The notes under the pieces were generated by a model. It searched no databases, was not told where the DNA came from, and was given only the letters and a program-made list of their open reading frames with translations. Below, in pieces: positions 36,701-44,056 of a DNA stretch of 64,000 nt (position 1 is the first letter of the stretch; each line of letters starts with the position of its first letter). The DNA comes from Alphaproteobacteria bacterium (GTDB lineage Bacteria; Pseudomonadota; Alphaproteobacteria; UBA9219): the NCBI GenBank assembly GCA_028690155.1, contig JAQVBU010000010.1:1-64000 (forward strand). The letters run 5' to 3'. The position numbers and the translations under genes are program-made.

Positions 36701-37216
36701 CGCCACGCAAAAGGATCGAGTCGGTTTAAGCTTGCCGGGATCGTTGTCTCGCGTCAGGAAAGAACCTCGCGGCAGGGCAATAAATTCGCTTTTGTTCAAC
36801 TCTCCGATGGGCAGGGCTCGTTCGAAGTCACCGTGTTTTCCGAACTTCTTTCTTCCTCGCGCGATATCCTCGAAGCGGGCCAAGCCGTTCTTATCGAAGC
36901 GGATGCCCAGACCAGCACGCAAGGAGGGCAGGAGGGTGAAATTCGTTTTATCGCGCGTTCAATCGAGGCGTTGGCCGAAGCCGCGGCGCGGGTGGCGCGC
37001 GGCCTTCGTATTAACCTCGTCGAACCGTCGCCGCTTGGCGCCATCAAAGATGTCCTCGCAACGGTTTCCAAGGGCCGTGCCAAAGTCGTTTTGGCCTTGT
37101 CTTTGGATGGAGGGGAAGAGGCTGAGGTCGAGCTTGCCGGATCGTGGATGATCACCGAAGCAACAAAAGCCAAGCTGCGTCAGATCGGCGACGGACTGGA
37201 TGTCGTTGAGTACTAG
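33719..37216 (+). CDS. dnaE: DNA polymerase III alpha subunit
   Basis: Replicative polymerase catalytic subunit, 1165 residues. N-terminal PHP domain (FIHLRVHSAYSLAEGAIKV), C-family polymerase core with GPGRGSGAGSLVAW and catalytic Asp pair in MPDFDVDFC (about residue 416), FGKLQARAVLRDVGRV, the (HhH)2 region and an OB domain (KLAGIVVSRQERTSRQGNKFAFVQLSD). ATG 33719 is preferred over the TTG at 33716. The stop TAG (37214-37216) is the first triplet of a type A palindromic element. This is the DnaE1 type, not the ImuB-linked error-prone form. Confidence 0.97.
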   Translation: MSSPSFIHLRVHSAYSLAEGAIKVVEEKPKDGSVPPRKDLIDLCLQHDMPAVALTDKGNLCGALEFGQAASAAGIQPIIGCQIAVRRDEQASLKTMGRDDYDQLVLLIQNEAGYRALSSLVSLSFVEPDRPFPFVTEAELGQHTDGLIALSAGAEGRIGRLLLDNQHEAAAAAAKGLVALFKDRFYIEVTRHPGGEAGRPAQKIEEPLLDLAYQLDLPLVATNDVYFGEASMVGAHDALLCIADKAVLVDPNRRHVTRDHYFKSAAEMRTLFADLPEACDNTLVIAQRCAFKPPVRKPILPVFSGEEGRDEAQELCAQAKAGLEARLNAAGILDREPYEKRLAFELDVIIKMGFPGYFLIVSDFIKWSKQHGVAVGPGRGSGAGSLVAWSLLITDLDPLRFNLLFERFLNPERVSMPDFDVDFCQERREATIQYVQDKYGADRVAQIITFGKLQARAVLRDVGRVLGMPYGYVDKICKLIPNNPAHPVSLANALETEPLLSQFRDNDPVVAQMMDIALKLEGLFRNASTHAAGIVIGDRPLVELVPLYRDPSSPLPATQFNMKTVESTGLVKFDFLGLKTLDVLQMAVDLVEERGGSVDLSHIPLDDEKTYAMLTRGDTTGVFQLESSGMRDVLRKLRPNRFEDIIALVALYRPGPMDNIPTYIRCKNGEEEVHYLHPALKPILEDTFGILIYQEQVMQAAQILAGYSLGAADLLRRAMGKKKVAEMAAQRATFIKGAGEKHQVPPDRAGTIFDQIDKFAGYGFNKSHAAAYALVAYQTAYLKANHPVEFFAAAMNFERGDTDKLNVFRQELARNRIPLLPPDINRSYPSFSVEGERGKASIRYALTAIKGVGEAAMQGVVAERDKNGAFRSLFDLAERADPHAVNRKQWESLAMAGAFDSLNKNRAQVIASIDTLLRYSQQKQTERQSGQANLFAASPAATPPLPTVKKWDDMTRLQHEFSALGFYMSAHPLDGYRAILERMHVVPVAKVAEVRHAKGSSRFKLAGIVVSRQERTSRQGNKFAFVQLSDGQGSFEVTVFSELLSSSRDILEAGQAVLIEADAQTSTQGGQEGEIRFIARSIEALAEAAARVARGLRINLVEPSPLGAIKDVLATVSKGRAKVVLALSLDGGEEAEVELAGSWMITEATKAKLRQIGDGLDVVEY

Positions 37217-37275
37217 AACCGATCGTGATAAGGGGGCCCTCTTTAGGCCAACCGTTCGTGTGAAAATCGGCTCTA
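37214..37275. repeat. Palindromic repeat type A, at dnaE stop
   Basis: Starts TAGAACCGATCGTGATAAGG and ends CCGTTCGTGTGAAAATCGGC followed by TCTA; the two halves are an imperfect inverted repeat. Its first three bases are the dnaE stop codon. It may serve as the transcription terminator for dnaE and the convergent membrane gene. Confidence 0.85.
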
Positions 37276-37282
37276 AGGTGCC

Positions 37283-37846
37283 TTAGCCGTGATTGAGGCT
37301 GGGGGCCTTGTTCGCGCGCACGGCTTTAACGTTTTTCCACGTCGTGTACGCCTTCCATGCCGTAAGTCCGCCGCAGACGACGGCCATAGCACCCATCGGC
37401 GGCAAGATATTCTGTGCGCTTTCATGGCCAATCATTACCCCAGTCATGAGGGTTGAGAATAACGCAAGATAAAGGAATTCTCCGGTTTGAATCATGCCCC
37501 GGCGGTCGATATTCCATGCCGAAAGGGGGCGTTCAGAGCGGTCGAACTGCGCCTTGATGCCGGGCGCAAAAAAGGCAGCGGGTATGCCTAAGGAGAACGC
37601 CAGAGCACCACAGCCTAAAGCCGGGTTGATTTTTGCCAGCACAAAGGAAGCCATCACGTCGTTGATGCCGACCACCCCAAATATCGACAGCAAGAGCGTT
37701 TTATGCAAAATTTTACTGAACAAAGACGCGTTGTCCTGGTGTGCCGAAAATCCTTCTCGGAAGGCCTGACAGAGCTGTCGGGGCGTCAGGGAATCCGGCG
37801 AAAGAGCGTTTTCTTCATGTGGGGTTTTCTCGAAAGTTTTTTCCAT
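37283..37846 (-). CDS. Unknown membrane protein, four hydrophobic segments
   Basis: No family recognised. The 187-residue protein has a hydrophilic N-terminus of about 45 residues (SLTPRQLCQAFREGF) and four hydrophobic stretches near LLLSIFGVVGINDVMASFVLA, GCGALAFSLGIPAAFFAPGI, FLYLALFSTLMTGVMIG and PPMGAMAVVCGGLTAW. The tail is basic. Isolated on the minus strand, convergent with dnaE. The AAGGATGTTC sequence just upstream gives a plausible ribosome site for ATG 37846. Confidence 0.65.
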   Translation of the reverse strand: MEKTFEKTPHEENALSPDSLTPRQLCQAFREGFSAHQDNASLFSKILHKTLLLSIFGVVGINDVMASFVLAKINPALGCGALAFSLGIPAAFFAPGIKAQFDRSERPLSAWNIDRRGMIQTGEFLYLALFSTLMTGVMIGHESAQNILPPMGAMAVVCGGLTAWKAYTTWKNVKAVRANKAPSLNHG

Positions 37847-37919
37847 AAGAACATCCTTTCTATGTAAGACAAAATAAAAACGTGGTGCCGGGCGCCGCGA
37901 AAACGATCGGCGATGGCTT

Positions 37920-38771
37920 CTAAAAAGGTTTGTCGATTTTCTTGGCCAGCTTGTCGAAAGCGAGAAGCGTTTCGATCAGTTCTGGCAGGTCTTTCAGCGG
38001 GATCATGTTTGGGCCGTCGGACGGCGCGTTATCGGGATCTTCATGCACTTCCATAAAGACGGCCGCAACGCCCACCGCGACCGCCGCGCGTGCCAGAACG
38101 GGCACAAATTCCCGTTGCCCGCCGCTGCGGTCGCCTTGACCCCCCGGTTGTTGAACCGAGTGCGTCGCATCGAACACGACGGGGTATCCCGTTTGCGCCA
38201 TGATCGGCAGGCCCCGCATGTCCGTAATCAGCGTGTTATACCCGAAGCTTGTTCCCCGGTCGCACAGAAGAATTTTGTCGTTGCCGGTCGAGGCGATTTT
38301 GTCTGCCACATTCTTCATGTCCCAAGGTGCCAGAAACTGGCCTTTCTTGACGTTGATCACGCGTCCGGTTTGCCCTGCCGCGACAAGAAGATCCGTTTGT
38401 CGGCACAAAAAAGCCGGAATTTGCAAGACATCGACAACGGGGGCTAAACGGGCACACTGGTCCTTTTCGTGGACATCCGTCATGATGGGGAGGTCCGTTT
38501 TTTTCCGGATCTCTTCGAAAATGGGCAGAGCGTTGTCGAGCCCGACGCCGCGCGGCGTGCCGAGGGACGATCGGTTCGCTTTGTCGAAGGACGTTTTATA
38601 GACAATATCGATGTTGTAGCGCGTTCCTATCTCTTTAAGGGCGCCGCTTATCTCGAGCGCATGCGTGCGCGATTCAAGCTGACAGGGCCCCAGAAAGAAA
38701 ACGAGGGGAAGGTCGCTTCCGACGGTGATCGACGATCCTGTGGGCGTGGGAATATCAACGTGTTTAATCAC
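37920..38771 (-). CDS. kdsA: 2-dehydro-3-deoxyphosphooctonate aldolase (KDO-8-P synthase)
   Basis: Joins phosphoenolpyruvate and arabinose-5-phosphate to make KDO-8-phosphate for the lipopolysaccharide core. The 283-residue protein shows FFLGPCQLESRTHALEISGAL, YKTSFDKANRSS, TDVHEKDQC, VLQIPAFLCRQTDLL, and TDMRGLPIMAQTGYPVVFDATHSVQQPGG. Its start overlaps the pssA stop by 8 bases, forming a psd-pssA-kdsA operon; in most relatives kdsA is with pyrG and eno instead. Shows the organism makes KDO-containing LPS. Confidence 0.96.
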   Translation of the reverse strand: MIKHVDIPTPTGSSITVGSDLPLVFFLGPCQLESRTHALEISGALKEIGTRYNIDIVYKTSFDKANRSSLGTPRGVGLDNALPIFEEIRKKTDLPIMTDVHEKDQCARLAPVVDVLQIPAFLCRQTDLLVAAGQTGRVINVKKGQFLAPWDMKNVADKIASTGNDKILLCDRGTSFGYNTLITDMRGLPIMAQTGYPVVFDATHSVQQPGGQGDRSGGQREFVPVLARAAVAVGVAAVFMEVHEDPDNAPSDGPNMIPLKDLPELIETLLAFDKLAKKIDKPF

Positions 38772-39537
38772 AAACGGGTTCCTCTTTTTTCATACGTGAA
38801 CGATAGCTTCCCCAGCTTATAGGCAGCGCGAGCAGATAGAAAAGGCCCGCGCACGATAACGCCAACCATGTGTTGGTAATCAACGCGGCGGCAAAAGCGA
38901 CGACGCCGACGAAAAGGGGCGCAATCCACGGGCGTTCGATCCGCCAGCCCTTGAGCGCGAAGGTCGGCAAACGGCTGACCATGAGACCGCCCACAAAGAT
39001 CATCCAAAAAGCGTAGAGCTCAGGCATAAGACGCGCGGTATCGCCGCATTCGAGGACGAGGACAAGGGGAAAAAGCCCCAAAGACGCGCCCGCTGGGGCG
39101 GGGACGCCCGTGAAAAAGCGTTTTGTCCAAGCCGGCCGCTCATGATTGTCCAGCATGGTGTTGAATCGCGCCAAGCGTAACGCGCAGCACACGGCAAAAA
39201 GAAGAACGGCAATCCATCCGATGCCGCCCGCGTCCTTCAGCGCCCATTCGTACATGATAAAGCCGGGCGCGACGCCAAAGCTTATGGAGTCCGACAGGCT
39301 GTCCAGTTCGGCCCCGAATTTGCTGGCCATGTTCAGCATCCGAGCAATGCGTCCGTCCAAAACATCGAAAATCGCGGCCAGCAAAATCGCCAGTACGGCG
39401 TTTTCCCACTGCTCCTGCATGGCAAAGCGTACGCCCGTCAACCCCGAACACAGAGAAAAAAGCGTAAGCATGTTCGGCAAAAGACGCGTCAAAGGAAGGT
39501 CTTTGACGCCCCTCCTTGTGTTTTGCAGTTCGGTCAT
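38764..39537 (-). CDS. pssA: CDP-diacylglycerol-serine O-phosphatidyltransferase
   Basis: Integral membrane enzyme making phosphatidylserine from CDP-diacylglycerol and serine. The CDP-alcohol transferase motif is intact (DGRIAR ... GAELDSLSD, residues about 62-84), followed by several hydrophobic helices. Length 257 residues. It overlaps psd upstream (ATGA at 39534-39537) and kdsA downstream, so phosphatidylserine made here is passed to the decarboxylase of the same operon. Confidence 0.95.
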   Translation of the reverse strand: MTELQNTRRGVKDLPLTRLLPNMLTLFSLCSGLTGVRFAMQEQWENAVLAILLAAIFDVLDGRIARMLNMASKFGAELDSLSDSISFGVAPGFIMYEWALKDAGGIGWIAVLLFAVCCALRLARFNTMLDNHERPAWTKRFFTGVPAPAGASLGLFPLVLVLECGDTARLMPELYAFWMIFVGGLMVSRLPTFALKGWRIERPWIAPLFVGVVAFAAALITNTWLALSCAGLFYLLALPISWGSYRSRMKKEEPVCD

Positions 39538-40241
39538 GGACGAATGTCTCCTTTTCGAGGGGCCTCTTGCGACGCCATATCCGCAAGGACCGTTTCGCCG
39601 CCGACCATGGTTTGGCCTACCGAGACAAGCGGCGCCACGCCCTTGGGAAGGTAGACGTCCGTTCGGCTCCCGAACCGGATGATGCCAAAGCGTGCGCCCG
39701 CCTTGACCTTCTTGCCTTCCTGCGCGTCGCAGACAATCCGCCGGGCAATCAGCCCCGCAATTTGTACGACGCCGACGATTTCTCCCGCGTGGGGGTGCGG
39801 GCCTTCAGCCCGAATGCCCAAAGCCATCCGTTCGTTGTCTTCGCTGGCTTTGTCAAGGGAGGCGTTGACGAACGTGCCCGCACGGTACCGTCGGCTGACG
39901 ACTTCGCCGTTTACGGGGATCCGGTTCACATGGACGTTAAAAATATCCAAGAAGATGCTTATGCGTTGCCGCGGCTCGGTTCCGAAGCCGAGCGCCTCTT
40001 CGGGGGTGACATCCTGAACCGCGACGACGCGTCCGTCCGCCGGGCTGACGATCAAGCCTTCGCGTACGGGCGTAACCCGTTCCGGGTCGCGGAAAAAGTA
40101 AAAACACCATATCGCGCCGATTAGGCCGAGCAGCGCAACAATGCCTCCAACAAACGATAACAAAAACGCAATCGTGACGGCGCCAGCCATAAACGGCCAA
40201 CCGGCCGGATGAAAAGAAAGACGACGCAAGAGGTTCTTCAT
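39534..40241 (-). CDS. psd: Phosphatidylserine decarboxylase proenzyme (short type)
   Basis: Makes phosphatidylethanolamine from phosphatidylserine. The 235-residue proenzyme is the compact alphaproteobacterial form: membrane segments at PFMAGAVTIAFLLSFVGGIVALLGLIGAIWCFYFF (residues about 17-51, in two parts), then FFRDPER, VSPADGRVV, IFLDIFNVHVNR, and the self-cleavage site Gly-Ser in RFGSRTDVYLP, where the Ser becomes the pyruvoyl group. ATG 40241 with GAAAAAGGAACG before it is chosen over the upstream ATG at 40358. Confidence 0.95.
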   Translation of the reverse strand: MKNLLRRLSFHPAGWPFMAGAVTIAFLLSFVGGIVALLGLIGAIWCFYFFRDPERVTPVREGLIVSPADGRVVAVQDVTPEEALGFGTEPRQRISIFLDIFNVHVNRIPVNGEVVSRRYRAGTFVNASLDKASEDNERMALGIRAEGPHPHAGEIVGVVQIAGLIARRIVCDAQEGKKVKAGARFGIIRFGSRTDVYLPKGVAPLVSVGQTMVGGETVLADMASQEAPRKGDIRP

Positions 40242-40393
40242 GGCACGTTCCTTTTTTATATTCCCGCCGAAAGACTTCGGAAATCCCCTAGGCATCTTGA
40301 CGCCGGAAGGCGGACGGTGGCAAAGTGTAGGCGATCTTTTCTTCGAATCCAATATCAAAACCCCTTTCCCTTTTTTCTTCGAGCCTGCTTTCG

Positions 40394-40918
40394 ATGCCCG
40401 AATCTGTGCCTTCTGAACAGCCCCTTTCGCTGTCCGCCGACTTTTCCTCTAATTTCGAGGCGTTGTTGCGCGCCGTTGATCAGGAATTCAGGCGGATTCC
40501 TTCAAAAAAACTCGAGCGTTTCCGTTTTTCGCTCAATGGTTTTGTCTTTGACGTCCGCGGCGTTCAGCAGGATGCCTCCTTTCAATTCATGGTCACCACC
40601 ATCCTTGGGTATCTGCCTTTTTCCATAGAGTCTCCCAAACGGCGCGAAGCCATCAAGACCATTATCGTCGCGTCGCGCCGGCTTCCCTCTGTTCGCTTTG
40701 GCGTCGATTCGTGCGGGCGTATATCGGCCTGCGCTTTGTTAACCGTTTCGCACGTCGAGGCGCCCGATGTCCTTTTTTACCCCCTCATGCTTTTTCTTCA
40801 GGAAGCCCGCCCCTTTATTCGTCTGATCGGACAATACCTTGTTGCGCCGCGCCCCGAGGCTGGCGGGGCTGCTTTATCCGAAGGCTCTCTTTCCTCGTCC
40901 TCTTCCGTAGAAAGTTAG
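40394..40918 (+). CDS. Unknown protein, possible YbjN/type III chaperone fold
   Basis: The 174-residue protein has a mixed helix-strand pattern (RFRFSLNGFVFDVRGVQQDASFQFMVTTILGYLPF, VRFGVDSCGRISACALLTVSHVEA, FYPLMLFLQEARPFIRLIGQYL), similar to YbjN-like proteins that share the type III chaperone fold. The similarity is by feel only. The C-terminus is Ser/Ala rich and disordered. Divergent from psd, 67 bases upstream of the LOG-family gene on the same strand. Confidence 0.6.
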   Translation: MPESVPSEQPLSLSADFSSNFEALLRAVDQEFRRIPSKKLERFRFSLNGFVFDVRGVQQDASFQFMVTTILGYLPFSIESPKRREAIKTIIVASRRLPSVRFGVDSCGRISACALLTVSHVEAPDVLFYPLMLFLQEARPFIRLIGQYLVAPRPEAGGAALSEGSLSSSSSVES

Positions 40919-40984
40919 CCCCTTCTTAGGACTTTTGCGCTAACCTTTCCCCAATTAAGAAGGTTTTATAAGGATTGGGGAACG

Positions 40985-41566
40985 ATGAAAATTTCTTCCG
41001 TATGTGTTTATTGCGGTTCGTCGGATCGTGTCGACGAGGCCTTTAAGGATTCCGCCAAGCGGATCGGGACCGAGCTGGCCAAACGCAAGCTTCGCGTTAT
41101 TTTTGGCGGCGGCCATGTGGGGTTGATGGGCATTCTTTCCGATGCGGCCATCAATGCCGGGGCCGAGGTCGTGGGTATTATTCCTGAGCATCTGCGCTAC
41201 CAGGAAGTCGAAAACAAGCGCGTGTCCGAGCTTCATATTGTGCCCGACATGCATTCGCGAAAGCGCATGATGGTCGATGCGGCCGACGCTTTTATCGTTC
41301 TGCCGGGCGGGTTCGGCACGCTGGACGAGGCGTTCGAAATTCTGACGTGGAAAAAGCTGAAACTTCACGTCGAACCCGTCATTCTTTTCAATCAGAACGG
41401 TTATTGGGACCCGATGATCGCGCTGATCAACAGGCTGATTGAGGAAGGCTTTGCCGAAGCCGCTGATCTCAGCCTTTTTGACGTCGTGGAGGATGTGGAT
41501 TCTTTATTGGCGCTGCTGGACGGCGAAAAACTCCTTGGGCAGTCGTCACTGACCGGGCGGATGTAG
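40985..41566 (+). CDS. LOG-family protein (cytokinin riboside 5'-phosphate phosphoribohydrolase type)
   Basis: The 193-residue Rossmann-type protein begins MKISSVCVYCGSSDRVD and carries GGGHVGLMG and the diagnostic PGGFGTLDEAFEILTW motif with the preceding SRKRMMVDAADAFIVL. Family members release nucleobases from nucleoside monophosphates; bacterial substrates are often AMP or cytokinin ribotides. RBS GGATTGGGG precedes ATG 40985. A type A palindromic element follows the stop. Confidence 0.95.
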   Translation: MKISSVCVYCGSSDRVDEAFKDSAKRIGTELAKRKLRVIFGGGHVGLMGILSDAAINAGAEVVGIIPEHLRYQEVENKRVSELHIVPDMHSRKRMMVDAADAFIVLPGGFGTLDEAFEILTWKKLKLHVEPVILFNQNGYWDPMIALINRLIEEGFAEAADLSLFDVVEDVDSLLALLDGEKLLGQSSLTGRM

Positions 41567-41583
41567 GCCCTCGCTTTTTGATT

Positions 41584-41647
41584 GAGCGACCTTGTGCACG
41601 CGAACGGTTGTCATCAGGAGACGACAACCTTATCGCGATCGGGTCTA
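41584..41647. repeat. Palindromic repeat type A, between LOG gene and phoH
   Basis: Contains CACGCGAACGGTTGTC and GACAACCTTATCGCGATC as arms (GACAACC pairs with GGTTGTC) and ends GGGTCTAG. Read on the minus strand, TAG at 41647-41645 is the phoH stop codon. Confidence 0.85.
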
Positions 41648-42394
41648 GAGGACGCCGAGCATGCTGGCGACCAAGGGATGCCGGACGATGTCTCTTTCCG
41701 TCAGCCGGATGACGCTGACGCCCGAGACGACATCAAGCTTTTTTGCGATATCGTTCAATCCCGACAGGCCTTCCAGTAAATCACTTTGGTCCGGGTCGCC
41801 TGTCAGCACCATCGTCGAGTGCCAGCCCAAACGCGTCAGCAGCATTTTTATTTGGGTATAGGTGCAGTTTTGCGCTTCGTCGATGACGATAAAGGCGTTG
41901 TTCAGCGTTCGTCCTCGCATGAAGCCGATGGGCGCAATCTCGATCGAGCCGTCGGCCAGAAGCTGTTTCAACCTTTTTCCGCCCATGCGGTCGTTCAGCG
42001 CGTCGTACAGGGGCCGAAGAAACGGCGACATTTTTTCTTCCAGATCGCCGGGAAGATAACCCAGCGTTTCGCCCGCCTCGACGGCGGGCCGTGAAAGAAT
42101 GATCCGGTCCACGCGGCCGGCTTCCAAGGCTTCGACGGCGGCGGTGACGGCAAGATAGGTTTTGCCCGTGCCTGCCGGTCCGAGCGCAAGCACCATGCTG
42201 TTTTCCGCCAGCGCATCCATCAATGCGGATTGGTTCGCGTTTTGTGGCTTGACCTTGCGGACATAGCGTTGGTCGCGCCGGTTGAAGGCCGGGCTTCCCA
42301 AGGGATCCCACGGCGAGCTTCGTCCGTAGATCGCTTCCACATTGTAGGCTGGGTTGTCCCTTTTTAGGACTTCGTTGTGTCGGCGCTTGCTCAT
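41645..42394 (-). CDS. phoH: PhoH-family ATPase
   Basis: The 249-residue protein has the PhoH domain with Walker A GPAGTGKTYLA, SRPAVEAGETLGYLPGDLEEKMSPFLRPLYD, and Walker B FIVIDEAQN with TGDPDQSD following. PhoH is linked to phosphate starvation and, with YbeY, to RNA processing; ybeY is not present nearby. A SKRRHNEVLK basic N-terminus is present but no KH domain. The TAG stop is supplied by the neighbouring palindromic element. The start region is preceded by another palindromic composite and a 15-base-pair hairpin. Confidence 0.93.
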   Translation of the reverse strand: MSKRRHNEVLKRDNPAYNVEAIYGRSSPWDPLGSPAFNRRDQRYVRKVKPQNANQSALMDALAENSMVLALGPAGTGKTYLAVTAAVEALEAGRVDRIILSRPAVEAGETLGYLPGDLEEKMSPFLRPLYDALNDRMGGKRLKQLLADGSIEIAPIGFMRGRTLNNAFIVIDEAQNCTYTQIKMLLTRLGWHSTMVLTGDPDQSDLLEGLSGLNDIAKKLDVVSGVSVIRLTERDIVRHPLVASMLGVL

Positions 42395-42413
42395 GAATAC
42401 TCCTTCCTCTTAC

Positions 42414-42540
42414 TAGAGCCGATCCTGATAAGGTTGGCCGCTTTTGCGGCTAACCGTTCGCGTGAATCGGCTCGATAAACAAAAACAGGGAGCCTTACCG
42501 TCTGAGCCGAAAAGGCCAACCCTTTCGAAAAAGGCTCTAG
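42414..42540. repeat. Composite palindromic element (type A then type B) upstream of phoH
   Basis: Type A at 42414-42474 (starts TAGAGCCGATCCTGATAAGG, arms GGTTGGCCGC and GCGGCTAACC, ends GAATCGGCTC) and type B at 42489-42540 (starts GGAGCCTTACC, ends AAAGGCTCTAG) are 14 bases apart. It is the inverted counterpart of 2945-3071. Confidence 0.87.
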
Positions 42541-42581
42541 GGACAAAGCCCGTTCCCCTTCGTTTTGCAAGGGAAAAGGCA

Positions 42582-42617
42582 TCGGGCCGGTTCGTCTTGT
42601 ACGACGAACCGGCCCGA
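42582..42617. other. Perfect 15-base-pair hairpin upstream of phoH
   Basis: TCGGGCCGGTTCGTC (42582-42596) and GACGAACCGGCCCGA (42603-42617) are a perfect inverted repeat around TTGTAC. On the plus strand seven A follow at 42622-42628. It lacks a T tract on the phoH-coding side, so an attenuator or protein site is as likely as a terminator. The rest of 42541-42880 holds no gene I recognise. Confidence 0.65.
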
Positions 42618-42882
42618 GCATTAAAAAAACGAAATATTCTTTTTCTTCGAGGTGCCCAATCGTCCTTTTCGGAAAAAAGGTCGATATTAAAGCGTAAAAC
42701 AGGGGGTGAGCCGGGGTTCGGCTTGGAAGGGGGAGGCGCTTTTCGTGTCCTTCGAATGTTTTTTTGCCTCGCTGGCGGCGTGTGCGCTTTATTGACGTCC
42801 GCGCCGCTGAAAAATGGCCCTAAGAAATAAGGACATCTTTTATCCTTTCTTAAGCCCTATCCCGATTCTGGTTAAGAAAGCG

Positions 42883-42912
42883 TTACTTTGTTAACCTTCG
42901 TTAACATATAAT
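42883..42912 (+). promoter_or_regulatory. Probable rpmJ promoter
   Basis: TTACTT (42883-42888), 18-base spacer, consensus TATAAT (42907-42912), followed 119 bases later by the rpmJ ATG. The inverted repeat GTTAAC-CTTC-GTTAAC (42890-42905) lies in the spacer and could be an operator. Confidence 0.6.
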
Positions 42913-43030
42913 GGCATGGAGCCTTCCGAGTCCGATTTCCTTGACAGACCGACGTCCAATCCGTAGGTTGCGGCCCTTGCCACGCGCCTTTTCTTTGGCG
43001 CAGGGCCGTTGGAATTTAAGGATTGCTGTT

Positions 43031-43156
43031 ATGAAAGTCGCCAATTCAATCAAGTCGCTCAAGAAGCGCCACGCCAACTCTAAGGTTGTCCGCCGCAAGG
43101 GGCGCATCTATGTCATTAACAAGACCAACCCGCGCTATAAAGCCCGTCAAGGATAA
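43031..43156 (+). CDS. rpmJ: Ribosomal protein L36 (cysteine-free, 41 residues)
   Basis: [20 protein letters not shown] followed by [21 protein letters not shown] in two pieces is the alphaproteobacterial L36 without the zinc cysteines. The upstream in-frame sequence 42911-43030 is a leader, not coding. It is convergent with the AAA ATPase gene with 18 bases between stops. Confidence 0.95.
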   Translation: MKVANSIKSLKKRHANSKVVRRKGRIYVINKTNPRYKARQG

Positions 43157-43174
43157 CTCTGGCTGGAGTTCCCT

Positions 43175-44056
43175 TTACTTGACGGCCGCCGCGTTGACCC
43201 CGGCTTCGGCGCCGACGGCCGCTTCAATCGAGGCGGAGTCAAGCGCATCCGTCCCCCCGCCTATGATGTACCGCGCGCAGGCGTGATCAAGCGCCAAGAT
43301 AGATTTGTCCGGATTGTTGCGGTTTCGGATGTATCGGTTTGTCAGCTTGACGGCATGCGCGCAGACGTCTTTCGATATGGCGATTCCATAGTGCTTTTCG
43401 AACTTTTCTTTGACGTTCAGTAAAATCGTCAAGGTCGTTTCCAGATCCGGCACGTTCAGTCCGATTTTTTGGAATCGGCGATCGATAGCCGGATCGGTCG
43501 CGACGTAATCGTCGTATTCTTCCCGTGTGGTGGCTCCAATCAAGTATAACGCGCCAGCCGTAAGGTAAGGCTTCATCAAATCCGCAATCCCCGAATAGCT
43601 CGACGCTTTGAACGACAACATCAATTGATGAATTTCGTCGATGCAGAAAATGATGGGCGGTTTGTCGCGCAAGACGTTGCGTTCGGCCACGCCTTTGATG
43701 ATAGGCATCAACCGTCCTTCCAGATCGGCGCGCGATTGCGATCCGGCACCGATCATCGACATTTCAAGCTCGATCAGGCGCGCGTCTCGAAGCGGGGCCG
43801 GAACCTTGTTCTGGACGATCCATTGCGAAAGCCCGATAAAGAGAGCCGTTTTGCCGACGCCCGCGCCGCCGATTAAGAGCACATTTTTGCGAAGGCGCTG
43901 GAGAAGGATGAGGCACATCTGCTCCAACTCTTTGTCGCGCCCCGAAATCGGGTCGAATTTGCCACGGCGCGCTTCGGCCGTTACATCCCGCGTGTAGCGG
44001 TGAAGAAGGTCTTCAAGCGTTTCGGCCGAAACGCTAAAGGAGCTTTGTTTGGTCAT
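43175..44056 (-). CDS. Stand-alone Clp-type AAA+ ATPase (single D1-like domain)
   Basis: The 293-residue protein resembles the first AAA+ domain of ClpA/ClpB: Walker A GGAGVGKT at 63-70, Walker B IIFCIDEIHQL at 136-146, sensor region YLIGATTREEYDDYVATDPAIDRRF with the arginine finger pair. There is no Clp N domain, middle domain or second AAA domain. It starts with ATGA overlapping the aroB stop, so ATG 44056 is better than the upstream 44074. A role as assembly or disassembly factor is inferred; its partner is unknown. It is the last gene of the cdsA-dxr-aroB transcript. Confidence 0.85.
   Translation of the reverse strand: MTKQSSFSVSAETLEDLLHRYTRDVTAEARRGKFDPISGRDKELEQMCLILLQRLRKNVLLIGGAGVGKTALFIGLSQWIVQNKVPAPLRDARLIELEMSMIGAGSQSRADLEGRLMPIIKGVAERNVLRDKPPIIFCIDEIHQLMLSFKASSYSGIADLMKPYLTAGALYLIGATTREEYDDYVATDPAIDRRFQKIGLNVPDLETTLTILLNVKEKFEKHYGIAISKDVCAHAVKLTNRYIRNRNNPDKSILALDHACARYIIGGGTDALDSASIEAAVGAEAGVNAAAVK

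Noticed and set aside
42872..42905. CtrA-type sites (TTAA-N7-TTAA) upstream of rpmJ
   Set aside because: TTAA-N7-TTAC at 42872-42886 has one mismatch and TTAA-N6-TTAA at 42891-42904 has the wrong spacing. Suggestive only, and such sites arise often in A+T-rich promoters.
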